A stretch of DNA of 64,000 bases from Pelecanus crispus (GCF_030463565.1 NC_134654.1:19359702-19423701), one strand, 5' to 3'. Positions 34,301 to 46,718 are shown, counted from the first letter of the stretch. The notes: a model not told the origin generated them from the letters alone. Numbers and translations are program-made.

Positions 34301-37300
34301 GAGATGTGTGGCTGCATTGAACAAGCACAATCAAATGGTTCTTTTGAGCAATAACTCACAGCAGCCACTTCAGTAACCTCTACAAGATAAAGAGCGAGAC
34401 ATGACAAAAGGTGAGACTGGATGATACAAGCGCAATTGTTTATAAACCAAAGCCTTTATTATTTGCCATGAGTGATCAGCAAATCTTCGACTAAAAACTA
34501 CTTCCATTAAAATTTTATGTTTAAAAAAGAGGGGATTTATCTTCAGTAGGATTTTCCTGCACTGGGCTCAACAGGAGAAATGAAAGATAAACATCTCACA
34601 GGCAGAGTCCGGGGAGGGAAAGCCTGGTCAGTGCAGCTGAATAGCTCCGGGCTTTTTGTTCCTGTTGGTGGGAAGTGGAGAGATCTCGATAAAGGGCTGC
34701 AGGAGTGATGCTCGGGGGATAGGAACCTCTGCGTGGGGAGTTATTGAACTTGGAGAAAATGCCGCATCTTGGGGTTGCTTTTGCCAGACTGACAAATGCA
34801 GCCTTTCCCCCCCATTGACTGCAGCTGTAGGATGCTCTGAGGTGCGCTGAGGCCGGTGGCTCCGGTACCCTCTTCCTCTCAGTGGGTTGCAGGCTCGCAC
34901 CTAATAGCGGGGATGTTGAAAGGAGGCTGTATGTCTTTGGCCTAACATACAGAAACTTGTTTTTGTAGGCTTCTGATTAGAGACACAGAGAGCATATTCA
35001 TCTTCTTAAGAGACTTACCTGGATTTGGAAGCAGGGCTGTTGTTTAGTTCTATAAAGTGTTGCAGGAGAGTTCCTGTACCCTGAGCTACAGGTAGAAATA
35101 GAAATATCTCTAAGCTGGCAAAAAAAGGGGCCAGAAGCATGCGTATGTGAGGTATGGGACATTGGAAAGAAAGGATGGGAGGTGGTGTTGGAGTAGAGAA
35201 CTGGACCTGACGGTTTTTCTTCACAGCCACCAATTAGGGGGCGGATTTTTTTGCTGAAGTGCAGAAAAGGGGCTGGGATTTCTCTGCCTTCCTCAGTGCT
35301 CAGAGGGAGGACGTGCAGGGACACTAGCAGTTTTACCTGTCAGCATCAGAGGAGATTTGACTGCTTAAAAAGAGTCTTACATTAGCTTCGACGAGAGATA
35401 GGTAAAAGGTAGGTATTCTCTGCTAGGGGGGATAATCAACTTTTCTCTTTCAGGGTCCGGGCTGGTGAGCTGTGGGCTGGAGCATCTTCTCTAAGTGGGA
35501 GAAATAGCAGAAGATGTGTTGTTCTTCACTTCCCAAAGAGCTCTCTGTTCCCCCCCTTACCCCTTCCTAACCTGTTCAGAAATGTCTCCCTGTTGGTAGC
35601 ATGGAGTTGAAAGAAGGTAGAAGAGAACCTGACAGAACCACTGGGATTTGGGGTGGATTTTAGAGACCTTTCTTAGATATTGATAAAATGATGAACGCAA
35701 GCACTGAGTGTTATTACTTGATTCACCTAGTCTTTATGCTGCCGGTGGCCCCAGGCTTGTTCTCTGCACTGCCACTTTGAATTAGCACACCACCAAAGGG
35801 AAGGAGACTATAAAGGTATTTGTCTCCCAGAGAAGTGCTGAGACGTTGGCCCATGTTTGGCAGTTGTCCTAGCACATCGCTTGAAGGTGCCACCTCTGCT
35901 CAGTCCTTGAGGTGTCACAGCACTGCTACTTGGCTGAGATTCAAGCATGCATCTCCAGAAGCTCACACATCACTTGAGCATTTGAAAGAAGTAGCTGCTT
36001 TACAACTAGTGTAACAAAGGCATATCTTAGCGAAGGGAAGAGCCCCTTCCAACCCCTGCAATGGTCCTCAGGTAGGCAGTTTCATTACTCCTAGAAAGGG
36101 TGCCAATATAAAGGTCTTTCCAAGCTGCCTAATGCTTTTAAAAGACTATATCTTATTTTTTTAAAAGGACTTAAGAGATGTGGGATCATATGTTTGATTG
36201 AAAATCACTGGGATTTAGTCGCTGAAGCAGCTTTGAGGGTCCAAGCTATAAAACAAATGCAGAGCACAACCCTCCAGTGTCCCTTGCAGCTCCCAGCTCC
36301 TTGTTCAGTGCTCAGGCTCATTAGACTACTTCCACATGGGTGGACGTTTATGTATGTATTGCAGAAAATGGCTGAAAAAGGAGCTGTTGATGACAGGGAA
36401 GGAAAGGGTTTGAACATTATCGTAGCAATCTTGTCATCAACAAGTCCTGAGTTGTGGTAACTCTCTCTGCTCAGGATACTCAGCTGTGAAACCCCTTGTT
36501 ATTTGCTGTCAAAGCTGTATCTACTGCGGGGATCCCATGTCTTAGTTTCCCATTGCTGTTATGAGGACCCAGAGGCGAGCGAGCAGAATGGCAAACTGCC
36601 TAAGGAAGCATTTGAGGCAGGTGGGCTGGATGGTCCGACCTGCCCCGGGCTGCATGTGCTCACCTGGAAACTGCCAACAGGAGTGCTCAGGTGAGGAATC
36701 CCACCTTGGATCCTCATGGGATCAGCTTGAGGTATGGCACCGACCAACCCATTAACTGTCTGGTGGTCTTACGTGGCCTGGCCTGTGCCAACCAGCAAGA
36801 ACAAAAATGCTTCTGGGGTTGTGTAGCACAGTTTGAGAATGGCAGTGGCACATCAGTTTTGTACTTGAGCACTAGAAAATCTAAGAGTTCTTGATTTAGA
36901 CCTAAGTCCACTTTGAAAAGAGGATTTAATCATTTTTTAAATGTTACTCTGTATGTGTTAAGTTCTATTTTTCTCTGGCAAGGGAAGCTGTCTGCACTGC
37001 ATTATGTATTAGGCTCTTGAAAGCATAACTAGTTATGTAATTATTAGAATTATATTTGCATCACAACTAGGATGTCTATAACTAGTATGGTAATGCATGC
37101 TAATTAAATACCAATTAATCATTTTAAAAAATGAGGTTTGAATCTATACAGCTATCACAGATGTAGTAAATACTCATTGCTTATGAAGAATAAATCAGGT
37201 GTGTTTTAACATGCAACCCTAGTCCTATATAAACATATAGTGCCAATTATTTAGAACAGATTTAATGTGTTTCTTATTCATATTACACAGCTACTGCTGA

Positions 37301-37736
37301 CTGAGTGACAGTCATTATAATGTTTTTGACTACTTTTATATTATTGCACATTAATGCTCCCAGGTGTTCACACTGGGCTGGCTTGTGTTTCAACCATCAG
37401 AAAATGTGCAAATTCATTAAGTTTTACCCTGCAAGGTAGAGGGGTTTACTCATGCTTATTCCAGCCGTGTAATCCAGATAGTCTGCTGAAAACCAGTCAT
37501 CTTTCTTTGTATAGTTTGAAGCTTTATGACTTTGGCAGGATATCTTACATCGCTTTATCTGCAGGATTCAGAAACTCTGTGGAAGAGCATCAAAGTCCAC
37601 ATAGAGCTGAGAGCATTTGATGCTTCTGATTTAAGAAACATTCAAAGTTTCTGCTGCCAGAGAGGGAAACAGGCTTTTGTGCACTCTGTCTTTGGTATAA
37701 GTTTCTGCTGCAAGTTTAGAGTTGTGTTATAGCCCT

Positions 37737-37751
37737 GGGGGGGGGGGGGGG
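37737..37751. repeat. G15 homopolymer
   Basis: Fifteen uninterrupted G bases after atagccct and before aaagtcc. It is a hypermutable tract. Confidence 0.9.
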
Positions 37752-38202
37752 AAAGTCCAAGCTAAATTAGCTGAACATGCTGGCTGCTGCCTGCTGTAAA
37801 CTGATAATGAGCAAACTGAAAGGCTTGTAGTGTGCAGCCAAGCAGGGCACCGAAGTGAAGGTGTCGCTGATCACCCTCACAGCAGGCAGGCTTGCACAGC
37901 AGTGACTGTGCTCACTGAGGACTGAGGACAGCACACGTGTCCTCCCGTGCCTAAGGACATCTGGGGTAGCAGAGGGTGGCGGCATGATGAAGTGTGGAAG
38001 TGGAGAAGCAGAGAGGGGTGTAGCTACAGGTGGAGGTGAGATGGCTGAGATGGCTCAGCACTTCCCATGAGATCTGGGTTTTGGCTTGTGGGGGTCTTTT
38101 CCAGACTTTTGCCATGCTGGGTGTTTGCTTTTGATTGTGTTTTGCCTTGGAAGCCATTTTCTCCATGGAGAAACAGGCTAATTAAAGAGTTGCTTTGGCC
38201 GG

Positions 38203-38771
38203 TGTCGTGGTTTAGCCCCAGCCAGCAACTCAGCACCACGCAGCCGCTTGCTCACTCCCCCTACCCCGATGGGATGGGGGAGAGAATTGGAGGAGTAAGA
38301 GTGAGAAACACTCCTGGGTTGAGATAAGAACAGTTTAATAATTGAAATAAAGTAAAATAGTAATGATAATAGTAACAGTATAATAATGATAATAATAATA
38401 ATGATATACAAAGCAAGTGATGCACAATGCAATTGCTCACCACCCGCCGACCGATACCCAAACAGTTCCCGAGCAGCCATCACTGCTCCCCGGCCAACCT
38501 CCCCCGGTTTCTATACTGAGCATGACGTCATATGGTATGGAATAGCCCTTTGGGCAGTTTGGATCAACTGTCCTGGCTGTGCCCCCTCCCAGTTTCTTGT
38601 GCACCTGGCAGAGCATGGGAAGCTGAAATGTCCTTGACTATCATAAGCAGTACTTAGCAACAACTACACCATCAGCGTGTTATCAACATTCTTCTCCTAC
38701 TAAATCCAAACCACAGCACTATGCCTGCTGCTAGGAAGAAAATTAACTCTATCCCAGCCGAAACCAGGACA
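38203..38771 (-). mobile_element. Solo LTR of an avian endogenous retrovirus (ERVL-like), minus orientation
   Basis: The 569-bp unit has TG...CA termini: on the minus strand it starts tgtcctggtttcggctggga and ends aaaccacgaca. It is flanked by a perfect 5-bp target-site duplication, gccgg (38198-38202 and 38772-38776). Internal marks are a perfect TGACGTCA (38523-38530), a degenerate TATA-like stretch just after it, and an AT-rich (TTA)n segment ending in an ATTAAA-type signal. There is no primer-binding site, gag or pol next to it, so internal sequence was lost by LTR-LTR recombination. ERVL-type is suggested by the 5-bp duplication and by memory of avian repeats. The exact subfamily is not determined. 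Confidence 0.92.
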
Positions 38772-39057
38772 GCCGGACAGGATTTGGCCAGGACACCCTG
38801 CAGTGCAGGAAGTTCCTGTGCCCGCTCACTCATGCTGGGCTCCACTGCACCGGACACCTCTGTCATACACACCAGGAAGGTTTTGCCTGCGTCGAGGCTA
38901 GGACAGGACTAGGGCTGAGACACCTACCCAGGAATTTCCCCAAATCACCCCACCTCGCTCCTTGGGAGCACCTGCGGTCTAGGGCTCGTGGTGCTCCTCT
39001 GCTGTCCCCAACAGAAAGGAGGGCAAAGCCGGCTGAGGTGCTGGGGACCAGGGCACA

Positions 39058-39711
39058 TGGAGGAAGCCAGCTGAACATGAGCCAGCGGTGTGCCCAGGTG
39101 GCCAAGAAGGCCAACAGCATCCTGGCTTGTATCAGGAATAGTGTGGCCAGCAGGAGCAGGGAGGTGATTGTCCCCCTGTACTCGGCACTGCTGAGGCCGC
39201 ACCTGGAATACTGTGTCCAGTTTTGGGCCCCTCAATACAAGAAGGACATTGAGGTGCTGGAGCGTGTCCAGAGAAGGGCAATGAAGCTGGTGAAGGGTCT
39301 GGAGCACAGGCCTTATGAGGAGCGGCTGAGGGACCTGGGGTTGTTTAGCCTGGAGAAGAGGAGGCTGAGGGGAGACCTTATCGCTCTCTACAACTACCTG
39401 AAAGGAAGTTGTAGTGAGGTGGGTGTTGGTCTCTTCTCCCATGTAGTTAGCGATAGGACGAGAGGAAATGGGCTCAAGGTGTGTCAGGGCAGGTTTAGAT
39501 TGGATATTAGGAAAAATTTCTTCATGGAAAGAGTAGTCAGGCATTGGAACAGGCTGCCCAGAGAGGTGGTGGAGTCACCATCCCTGGAAGTGTTCAAAAA
39601 AACATGTAGATATGGCACTCTGGGACATGGTTTAGTAGGCACGGTGGTGTTGGTTTGATGGTTGGACTGATGATCTTAGAGATCTTTTCCAACCTTAATG
39701 ATCCCTAGTTT
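39058..39711 (+). mobile_element. CR1 LINE, 5'-truncated, ORF2 C-terminus still open
   Basis: The plus-strand frame runs to a stop at 39656-39658. It encodes the end of the CR1 ORF2 polyprotein with tracts [58 protein letters not shown] and [19 protein letters not shown]. After the stop the non-coding tail matches the CR1 pattern (ggttggactgatgatcttag, ttttccaacctt) but lacks the terminal ATTCTATG repeats, so the 3' end has decayed or been lost. The catalytic domains are absent and the element is dead. A shorter CR1 tail in the same orientation follows 66 bases later. Confidence 0.95.
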
Positions 39712-39777
39712 TACATTCATTTAAAAATAATCCAGCCACCAAGCCAGGAAACATGAAATTACTACTCTACCCTGAAT

Positions 39778-39870
39778 TGGTTTAGTGGTGGACTTGGTAA
39801 TGTTAGGTTAATGGTTGGACTGGATGATCTTAAAGGTCTTTTCCAACCTAAACAATTCTATGATTCTATG
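39778..39870 (+). mobile_element. CR1 LINE 3'-end fragment
   Basis: About 93 bases of CR1 tail (ggttggactggatgatctta, then ttttccaacc) end in two copies of the ATTCTATG signature at 39855-39870. It is separate from the preceding fragment because it repeats the same tail region and has its own terminus. Confidence 0.92.
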
Positions 39871-42800
39871 AAGAGCAGGAGGAATGAGGGAGGTAATTAA
39901 GAACTGGTGCACTGTGCAGCTACGAATGGGGTAATGAGGTCTGGGATAGCATTAGTGCCTACCCCAACAGCTCCCAAAAAGGGTCTGTGGCTCATGAGGC
40001 ATCCCCAGTGTCTGGCTCCTAATCCAGGACTCCAGAATCCCTGCCTTTGGCACTTGTCCATAAACAGCTGCAAAACCCTCTGGAGAGGAGCCTGCCCTAT
40101 TCCCCTTGGCTGGCTGATGTGTGCGAGGATGACAGCTGATGACTGCCTTCAGAGATGTGGTTAACCCCAGGCTCCCTGAGCTTCAACCAGAGCTTCCCTG
40201 GCTTGGGATGGGAGGGGCTGGGTCCTGCAGACAGATGGTATGGGGGTCCCTGTGGTGGATTGCCTGATTATTCTCCATTCCATCTTTTCTTTCTTTTTTT
40301 TTAAGAAATAATGTAGCAAAAATCTGTTGTGCACGAATTCTATGAGTTCCCAACTCAAAAGTCAGGTAGTGACAGAATTCAGGGTTTTCCTGCAGTCTCT
40401 GTGGTGTACATGGACATTTCTTTAATACTTCTTCCATGCATTTTCAGTAGTTACTAAGTGCTGATGCACTTGCTCTCACTAGAAATGTCCCCAAACTCCA
40501 TATAACCCAGAAGTGGGCTGAAACTTATTAGGAGTACGTACATTCCTGCTTTGCTAAACTATCACCCTTTTAAAGTGCTTGTAACTTCTCTAGTTACTTG
40601 TTACACCATGTAAGGGTTCCAGCATCAGAGATAGTTAGAGTTTTACTTCCCACTCTTCTGCTTACTTTGTTCATCCTCACTTTTAGGAATCAGGCTCACT
40701 GATTTTCAGGGTCTTTACCTTTAATTTCTGGAGCTGGTGATACCTTAAATGGATTATTTCAGCTCATTTGATTTCATTCAGAAACCAATCAACCCAAATC
40801 ATCTTCAGTGATAAGTAGTGAAACTAAGTTCAAGCACTTCTCAAGTGTTGTCTGACCTCAAGCTGTGCTGCATTTATAGGACAATTTAGGTCTGAGGCTC
40901 ACTTGAGACTTCATCAACAAGGTAAGAGAGTGCTGGTAATTATTCTAATTTTTCAAGTCAAGACATTTGTTTGGCAGAATGGCTCTGTGCTTCCTTTAAA
41001 GTTACTGCATTTCTCTTCTCCCCCTGCCCCCCTCACCAATAACTAGGAATATGAAGACTAGATATTCAGTTTGGTGTTATTTGTTCTCCTGATGGTGTTA
41101 TTTCTCAACAGAGAAACACAAATTTTCTATTCCTAACAGCAAGATTTATTGCTGTGTAATAACAAGAAAAAAATGCCATTTTACCAAAAGTTCAATTTAG
41201 ATAGCCCTGAACAAAACCCAGTCTGGATGGTAGGTTCAGGAGCAGCAACAAGTGTAATGTTCACCTAAGTAATACAAATGTAAAAATGATGGGGGTGTTA
41301 AAACAGTTGACTGCTGTAGAAGCCAAACATAATTCTGCATCCTCAGTAGGTTTTTGGCTTAGAGATGTTAGGCTGGCTGCTTGCATTCTGCCAGGCTCGG
41401 AAAATGTAGTGATGATGTGGTAATAGAGTTATATTTTCATACGTGTCAAGCAGGCAGGTCTCTCCCTGACAGCAGTGTCCTTCTCTCTCCCATTGAAGCA
41501 TAATTCTGGCATGTGCCTGTATCGGGCTCTGCCAGCACGTAACAAGTATTAATCACTGCAAATTACTGTAAGGCAGTCTCGGCGTGGATATATCACGAGA
41601 ATTGATGTGGAGCCTTTAACCTTTGAATCGCTTGTTCATTAGTGAGCCCAGCTGAAGTTAACCCTGAGTTAATTACTGTCCCATGGTTCTCGGGTACAAG
41701 CTGTTGGATCCCAAACTGATTTCCAGAGAACAACCAAGCACAATATAAAACTGCAAGTCGAAGCTAATGGAGCTGGCCTGGGATTAAATTCATCATAGAG
41801 AACAAACTTGAAGCAAATTTGTAAGTAAGCATGTGGACTTATGCTGTTTCTTTTCAAAAGATAAATGGATGATTTTAAGTGTCATCAAGGATTTCTCTCA
41901 TTAGGCTAAATTCACTTGAGAGTGCTTTTCTATTCAGAACATTGTGTGGAATAGAAAGTGCTCAGCCACAAAGCAAGCTATAAAAAGGTTAATGATTTTA
42001 AGGAAAAGTTAGATATAAGCGCTGATAGTGTTACAAGTTGTGTTATTGCATTTTCAGTGGCGACGCACATCTGTTTCTTTCATTTCAATGCAAGTTTTTG
42101 TCTCATAAAAGAGCTGTGAGTTTGGGAGCAGAGTACTTGACTGTACTTTTCTGCTGGATGTTTTAAAGGCCTGCAACCCGGTACTAGCACTTAGGTATTT
42201 AAGCTTTTGCCTTTTAGCTTTGTTTTATGAATAATGAGCAACTTCACTGATTCCTAGCTGGAATTAATGGATATTTCTTACAAATTAAAAAACTGAAATC
42301 CTGATTCTGTCCTTTCAGAGGTCTGGGTTCAAAACACTTCCCACTGCCTTTTTAGTCACCCTGTCTCAATGGAGATGGTGATAATTTGGACAAGGAGAAG
42401 AGTAGGTTGTTGCAGCAGTCTCCAGGCCTGATGAGCTGAGGGGGGGAAAAAAAAAACCCAACCCCAAACAAAACCCAAATCTTCTGCATTAATTCTGTCC
42501 AGCAGTCTCTTTCATAGTGGTTTTTATTATGTGCAGTTTGTATTGATGGAAGTGAGGCAGAAGACAGACACATGACTGTCACAGTTGTAAAGAAACCCAA
42601 GTCTGGGCTGGAGATCACCCTCTAAACACAACTCCTGTCACTCCATATGAAAGCAGTCCTGTGCTGAGCATTTTTCATGCTGCCCATTGAGATGAGTTAT
42701 TTCAGGATAGGTAGTTCCATCAGCAGGACTCTGACGCTTGTTCAAGACTCCCAACAAAAGATGGTGTGGTGGAGCTGTGGAGTCGGATGATGGATGAGCC

Positions 42801-45420
42801 AGGACCGAGGCTGGGGCTGCTCTCGTGTTGGTGGCTTTTTCTGGAGTAGGGAGCGCCATGAGCAGGAAGGAAGAGTTTGCCGAGAATAAATTTGACACAG
42901 TGGAACAAAGTGTTCCCCTTAAATGTGTTCTACAGTCAGAATAGCAGCAACATTTCTGCCAAGGAAGGGGCCTGCTGAAGGAACAGTTTGGCAAGGGAAA
43001 AAATATAGCCAAATTTGTGCTAAGCAGCCTGATAGTGGGTGGCTGGATTATGCAATCTTACTGATACTCAAAATTAATTATCTCTTGCAAAGTGTCTCCG
43101 AATGAAACGGAATGGTAGAGCAGATAAGTCTCTTTATTTTGTTTTCTTGCCCTCCATCTCCTTCCAAAAGTTGTGCATTTAAACACCTTCATTCAAATTC
43201 TTGAAACTTGAGAAGTAAGACTGGGAAGACAGCTTGTAATGAAACCCTCATCAGGAACCCGAGGGCAGGGCTAGAAAATGAGCTATTGCAATGTCAGAAA
43301 TTCTTGGATTTGTTGAAACTTGGTCTTGGAAGGGATGAGCCAGAAAGGAGTCCTAAGAAAAAGAGGAAAAATATGATATCCTTTCATTTCAGCGTGCTCT
43401 TTTGTAAGTGTAGTCATTTCTGGGAGAAGTATCAAGATTTACAGCTATTCTCAAGACTGCTATGTGGGATGAATGAGCTCCCATGAATGGAAGAATCATC
43501 ATCATGTAGAAATCAGTGTGGTTTTGCCTTGGAAGGACTGATCATAGTTCAACAGTTGTGCTTGACTGCTTCTACTGTTCTGCTGTGTACAAACAAGGAT
43601 TGTCTTCTAATTGCCTGGCTTGCAAATGAAGGAAACCTGGATGATTTATTCTCACTGGGAGTAACTTTGACCTCACAAGGTTGAATTTTAATATCAGTTA
43701 AGGTGTTATTTAAGAACACATCTGTCTTGTCCCTCTTGTGGTCTTATTCTAGGAACAAGGAAGGACTGAGCTTGGGTTACAGATGCCACAAAGATGTCAG
43801 AACTGAAAGAAAAATGTTGTTGCTTGTAACAGTCTCTCTTGTTGACTTAGCCAGTACGTCCTGGAGCCCATGAAAGGTGATAAACAAAGGCAGCCCATGG
43901 AGACATTTTGCATTCTGGTGCTTTTCAAAGTACATCCCTACTTTGAAGCAGACTGTTCCCATGAACAATCTTAGAAATGCAGTCTAGCATGGAGCCAAGG
44001 GCTTGACTCTTCATTAACCAAGCTTAATAATGATATCCAGCATAAATGAACCCTCAAAGAAATGAGTAAGAAGAAACTGCAGCCCAGGTCTGAATATTTT
44101 CTGTATTGCTACCTCTGAGCATTAAGGTGTCTATGTGGACTGAAGGTTGGTATTGGTGCACTTTGCCCCCTCGCCTTTCATTTTGGGGTTTAAAACCATC
44201 TTGAAATTTTTCTCTTAACTTGCACAAGTGAATGAGTGTTTACAGCTGGGGGAACGCGTGTGATACCACTACTATGACAGAGTCTGTGACTATAAGTTTT
44301 GATGTGAAACAGTCCTGCACAGAGTAAGAGAAACCACTTTTGGCTCCAAACCTTTGTTGTTCTGAAGCCTGTTCCTTCTGGTGGCTGTTGCCAGAGGAGG
44401 GGAGCTATAAATGGTCAGAGCTGAGCCTTCCTCGGTTTTGATCCTCTGACTTACTGTGTAAACTTGGACCAACTGCTTCCACCTTCTGTGCTTCCCGGAG
44501 CAATTCCTAAACAAAAGCATGCTTGCTATAAATTCCCAGTGCCACTTTGGCAATGCAAATATTGAGTTTTCCATTTTCCTTCTCTGGATTTTGTTTCCTT
44601 TCACTTTTGAAGTCTCTTCCCTTTTCCCCAGGGGAGTGCATGTGTTCTCAGATTAAAACCAGAAGTTTGTTCAGTTTTCCATGAAGGTTAATTTAATAAA
44701 AATATAGTTTTAGCATCCTTTCAAATGGTATTTTCCATATAAAAATATTTATTTTACTAAAACCGCATCTTTCTGATGGAAAAATGTCTGGTCGTTAAAA
44801 AAAAAAGTCAACCCCTGTCTAGTAGCTTCAGTATATAAATGTTTCTATGGTACAACTATGATTTTTATGGAGTAAAACATTAGAGATAAGTGGTTGGTTC
44901 TTCATTTTAACTAAAGTTAATTATAAGATTATTTTTAGCTGAGGTCTGAAAGCTTCATGCACTAGAGCCTTACTGTGACTTCTACACCCTAGAAATGTTA
45001 CTGTTTAAACAGTAAACCATGGGTGTTTTCAAATTTTTATTGATGCAGTAAAGGAGCAGTGGAAGCTAGGTAAGAGCTTGCTAAGGTTTTGTGGCAAACT
45101 GCCTCTCGAGAGCTAAGCTGTAGTTTGTAGTTGATTGTTATTAGATAATGCAACTCTGTGGTGGTCTGAATTGGAGAATTTTAGACCTCAGGTCTTGGGA
45201 GTCAGTCTCTCAGTCACTGCAGTTTTCCAGAGCACTGGCTGCAAATGGACATGAAAAGCCTGTAGTAAAAGCTCTGAAACCAGCCTGTTCGGTTGTGATG
45301 TCCTTTGACACTCAAAATGCTTTGAGAAAGGAATTTGTTTAGGAAGGAAAGGGGGGGGGGGGGGGAAATTATTTTGAAATTAATTTTTGTTTTTCTGTGT
45401 TGAAGACAAGAGAGGGAGAT
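39871..45420. other. Intergenic, no gene recognised
   Basis: About 5.5 kb without a supportable exon. Short frames (for example 42638-43012 on the minus strand) have no family resemblance. The block around 41505-41680 is rich in TAATTA/TTAATC-like motifs and may be a conserved regulatory element. A G15 run lies at 45351-45365. Confidence 0.55.
45351..45365. repeat. G15 homopolymer
   Basis: Fifteen uninterrupted G bases after aggaaggaaa and before aaattatt. It lies about 55 bases upstream of a CR1 tail. Confidence 0.9.
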
Positions 45421-45531
45421 GAGCAACCTGATGTAGTTAAAGCTGTCCCTGCTCACGGCAGGGGGGTTGGGCTAGATGACCTCTAAAGGTCCCTTCCAAC
45501 CCAAAGCATTCTATGAGTCTATGATTCTATG
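45421..45531 (+). mobile_element. CR1 LINE 3'-end fragment
   Basis: gagcaacctgatgtag, then tgtccctgctcacggcag, then ggttgggctagatgacc and ggtcccttccaaccc match the CR1 3' non-coding tail. The fragment closes with attctatgagtctatgattctatg, the degenerate octamer terminus. It is about 110 bases long, with no coding sequence left. It is a different subfamily version from the copies near 39 kb. Confidence 0.93.
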
Positions 45532-46148
45532 TGTTGTTAAGGGGGTACAAATTTTCACGTATTTTGGAGACCACTCTGAAGATCAAATCCAACCTGAGCT
45601 GATAGCAGATTGGTTTTATTACAGGGCTAGTGGTGTTTTATTCTCTCCCTCCTGGAAGAGCATTTGAAATTGCCCCTAGCGTATTAAATTAGGCTATTAA
45701 ATCCCACAGTTCTCTCCAACAAGGCTCCTTGTTTTGAGGTCTGTTGGCAAGAGCCAGACAACCGGTTAAATGCCAACATATTATTGGGAGAAGAATTAGA
45801 AAGCAAGAGAAATAATAACCCTAAGTCTTAAGGAAACACCTTGTCTCTCTTTGTGGCTTCCTCCAGCACTCTCTGTGTCTTCCTCTTTCTCCCTGGAATG
45901 ACTGTCACCCCTTTTGGGGCACAAAAGCCTTTTTCAGGTTGCAGGAGTCTCTTGGTCTCTCACATGCCTGTCTCCTTACAATGCTACTGTGAATACAGAG
46001 GGGTACCCACCTCCTCTTTTGCTCCTAGCTTTTTCCCTTACAAGCATTGCTAAACACAAAGAAGGTATTTATGTGCTGCAGTGCTCAGTGACCAGCATGC
46101 AGGGTGTTCCTATGTGAGTGCAGATCTGCTCTGTTTCTGTGTCAAACC
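45532..46148. other. Short intergenic gap, nothing recognised
   Basis: About 620 bases between a CR1 tail and a solo LTR. Only overlapping short frames are present, with no motif and no repeat I can name. Confidence 0.6.
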
Positions 46149-46718
46149 TGTCCTGGTTTCGGCTGGGATAGAGTTAATTTTCTTCCTAGCAGCAGGCATA
46201 GTGCTGTGGTTTGGATTTAGTAGGAGAAGAATGTTGATAACATGCTGATGTTTTTAGTTGTTGCTGAGTACTGCTTATGCTAGTCAAGGACTTTTTCAGC
46301 TTCCCATGCTCTGCAGGTGCACAAGAAACTGGGAGGGGGCACAGCCAGGACAGTTGATCCAAACTGCCCAAAGGGCTATTCCATACCATATGACGTCATG
46401 CTCAGTATAGAAACTGGGGGGAACTGGCCGGGGAGCAGCGATCGCTGCTCGGGAACTGTCTGGGTATCGGTCGGCGGGTGGTGAGCAATTGCATTGTGCA
46501 TCACTTGCTTTGTATATTATTATTGTTATTATCATTATTATATTGTTATTATTATCATTACTATTTTACTTTATTTCAATTATTAAACTGTTCTTATCTC
46601 AACCCAGGAGTGTTTCTCACTCTTACTCCTCCAATTCTCTCCCCCATCCCACCGGGGCAGGGGCAGTGAGCGAGCGGCTGCGTGGTGCTTAGCTGCTGGC
46701 TGGGGCTAAACCACGACA
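46149..46718 (+). mobile_element. Solo LTR of the same avian ERV family, plus orientation
   Basis: The 570-bp unit begins tgtcctggtttcggctggga and ends aaaccacgaca. It has a perfect 5-bp target-site duplication, aaacc (46144-46148 and 46719-46723). TGACGTCA is at 46391-46398, followed by the TATA-like ctcagtatagaaac. A (TTA)n segment and attaaactg lie in the 3' half. By eye it is about 95% identical to the minus-strand copy at 38203-38771, including shared variants, so both belong to one subfamily. The different duplications show independent insertions. No internal proviral sequence is attached. Confidence 0.93.

Larger units (their letters stand above)
27019..38202. other. Intergenic, no gene recognised
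   Basis: About 11 kb upstream of UTS2R without a recognisable exon. Short frames such as 33085-33420 (-) and 33687-34061 (+) have no family resemblance. Contents noted are a nested-palindrome relic (28071-28138), a 21-bp duplication (28336-28377), a small hairpin (30425-30440), an AT-rich block with homeodomain-like motifs (36990-37345) and a G15 run (37737-37751). Upstream regulatory elements for UTS2R would be expected here but cannot be named. Confidence 0.55.

Noticed and set aside
36041-36070. CR1 tail suggested by ccccttccaacccctgca
   Set aside because: Only one short CR1-like word, with no octamer terminus and no upstream match.
38203-46718. A full provirus bounded by the two LTRs
   Set aside because: The LTRs are in opposite orientation with different target-site duplications, and the interval contains no gag, pol or env-like coding sequence. 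They are two solo LTRs.
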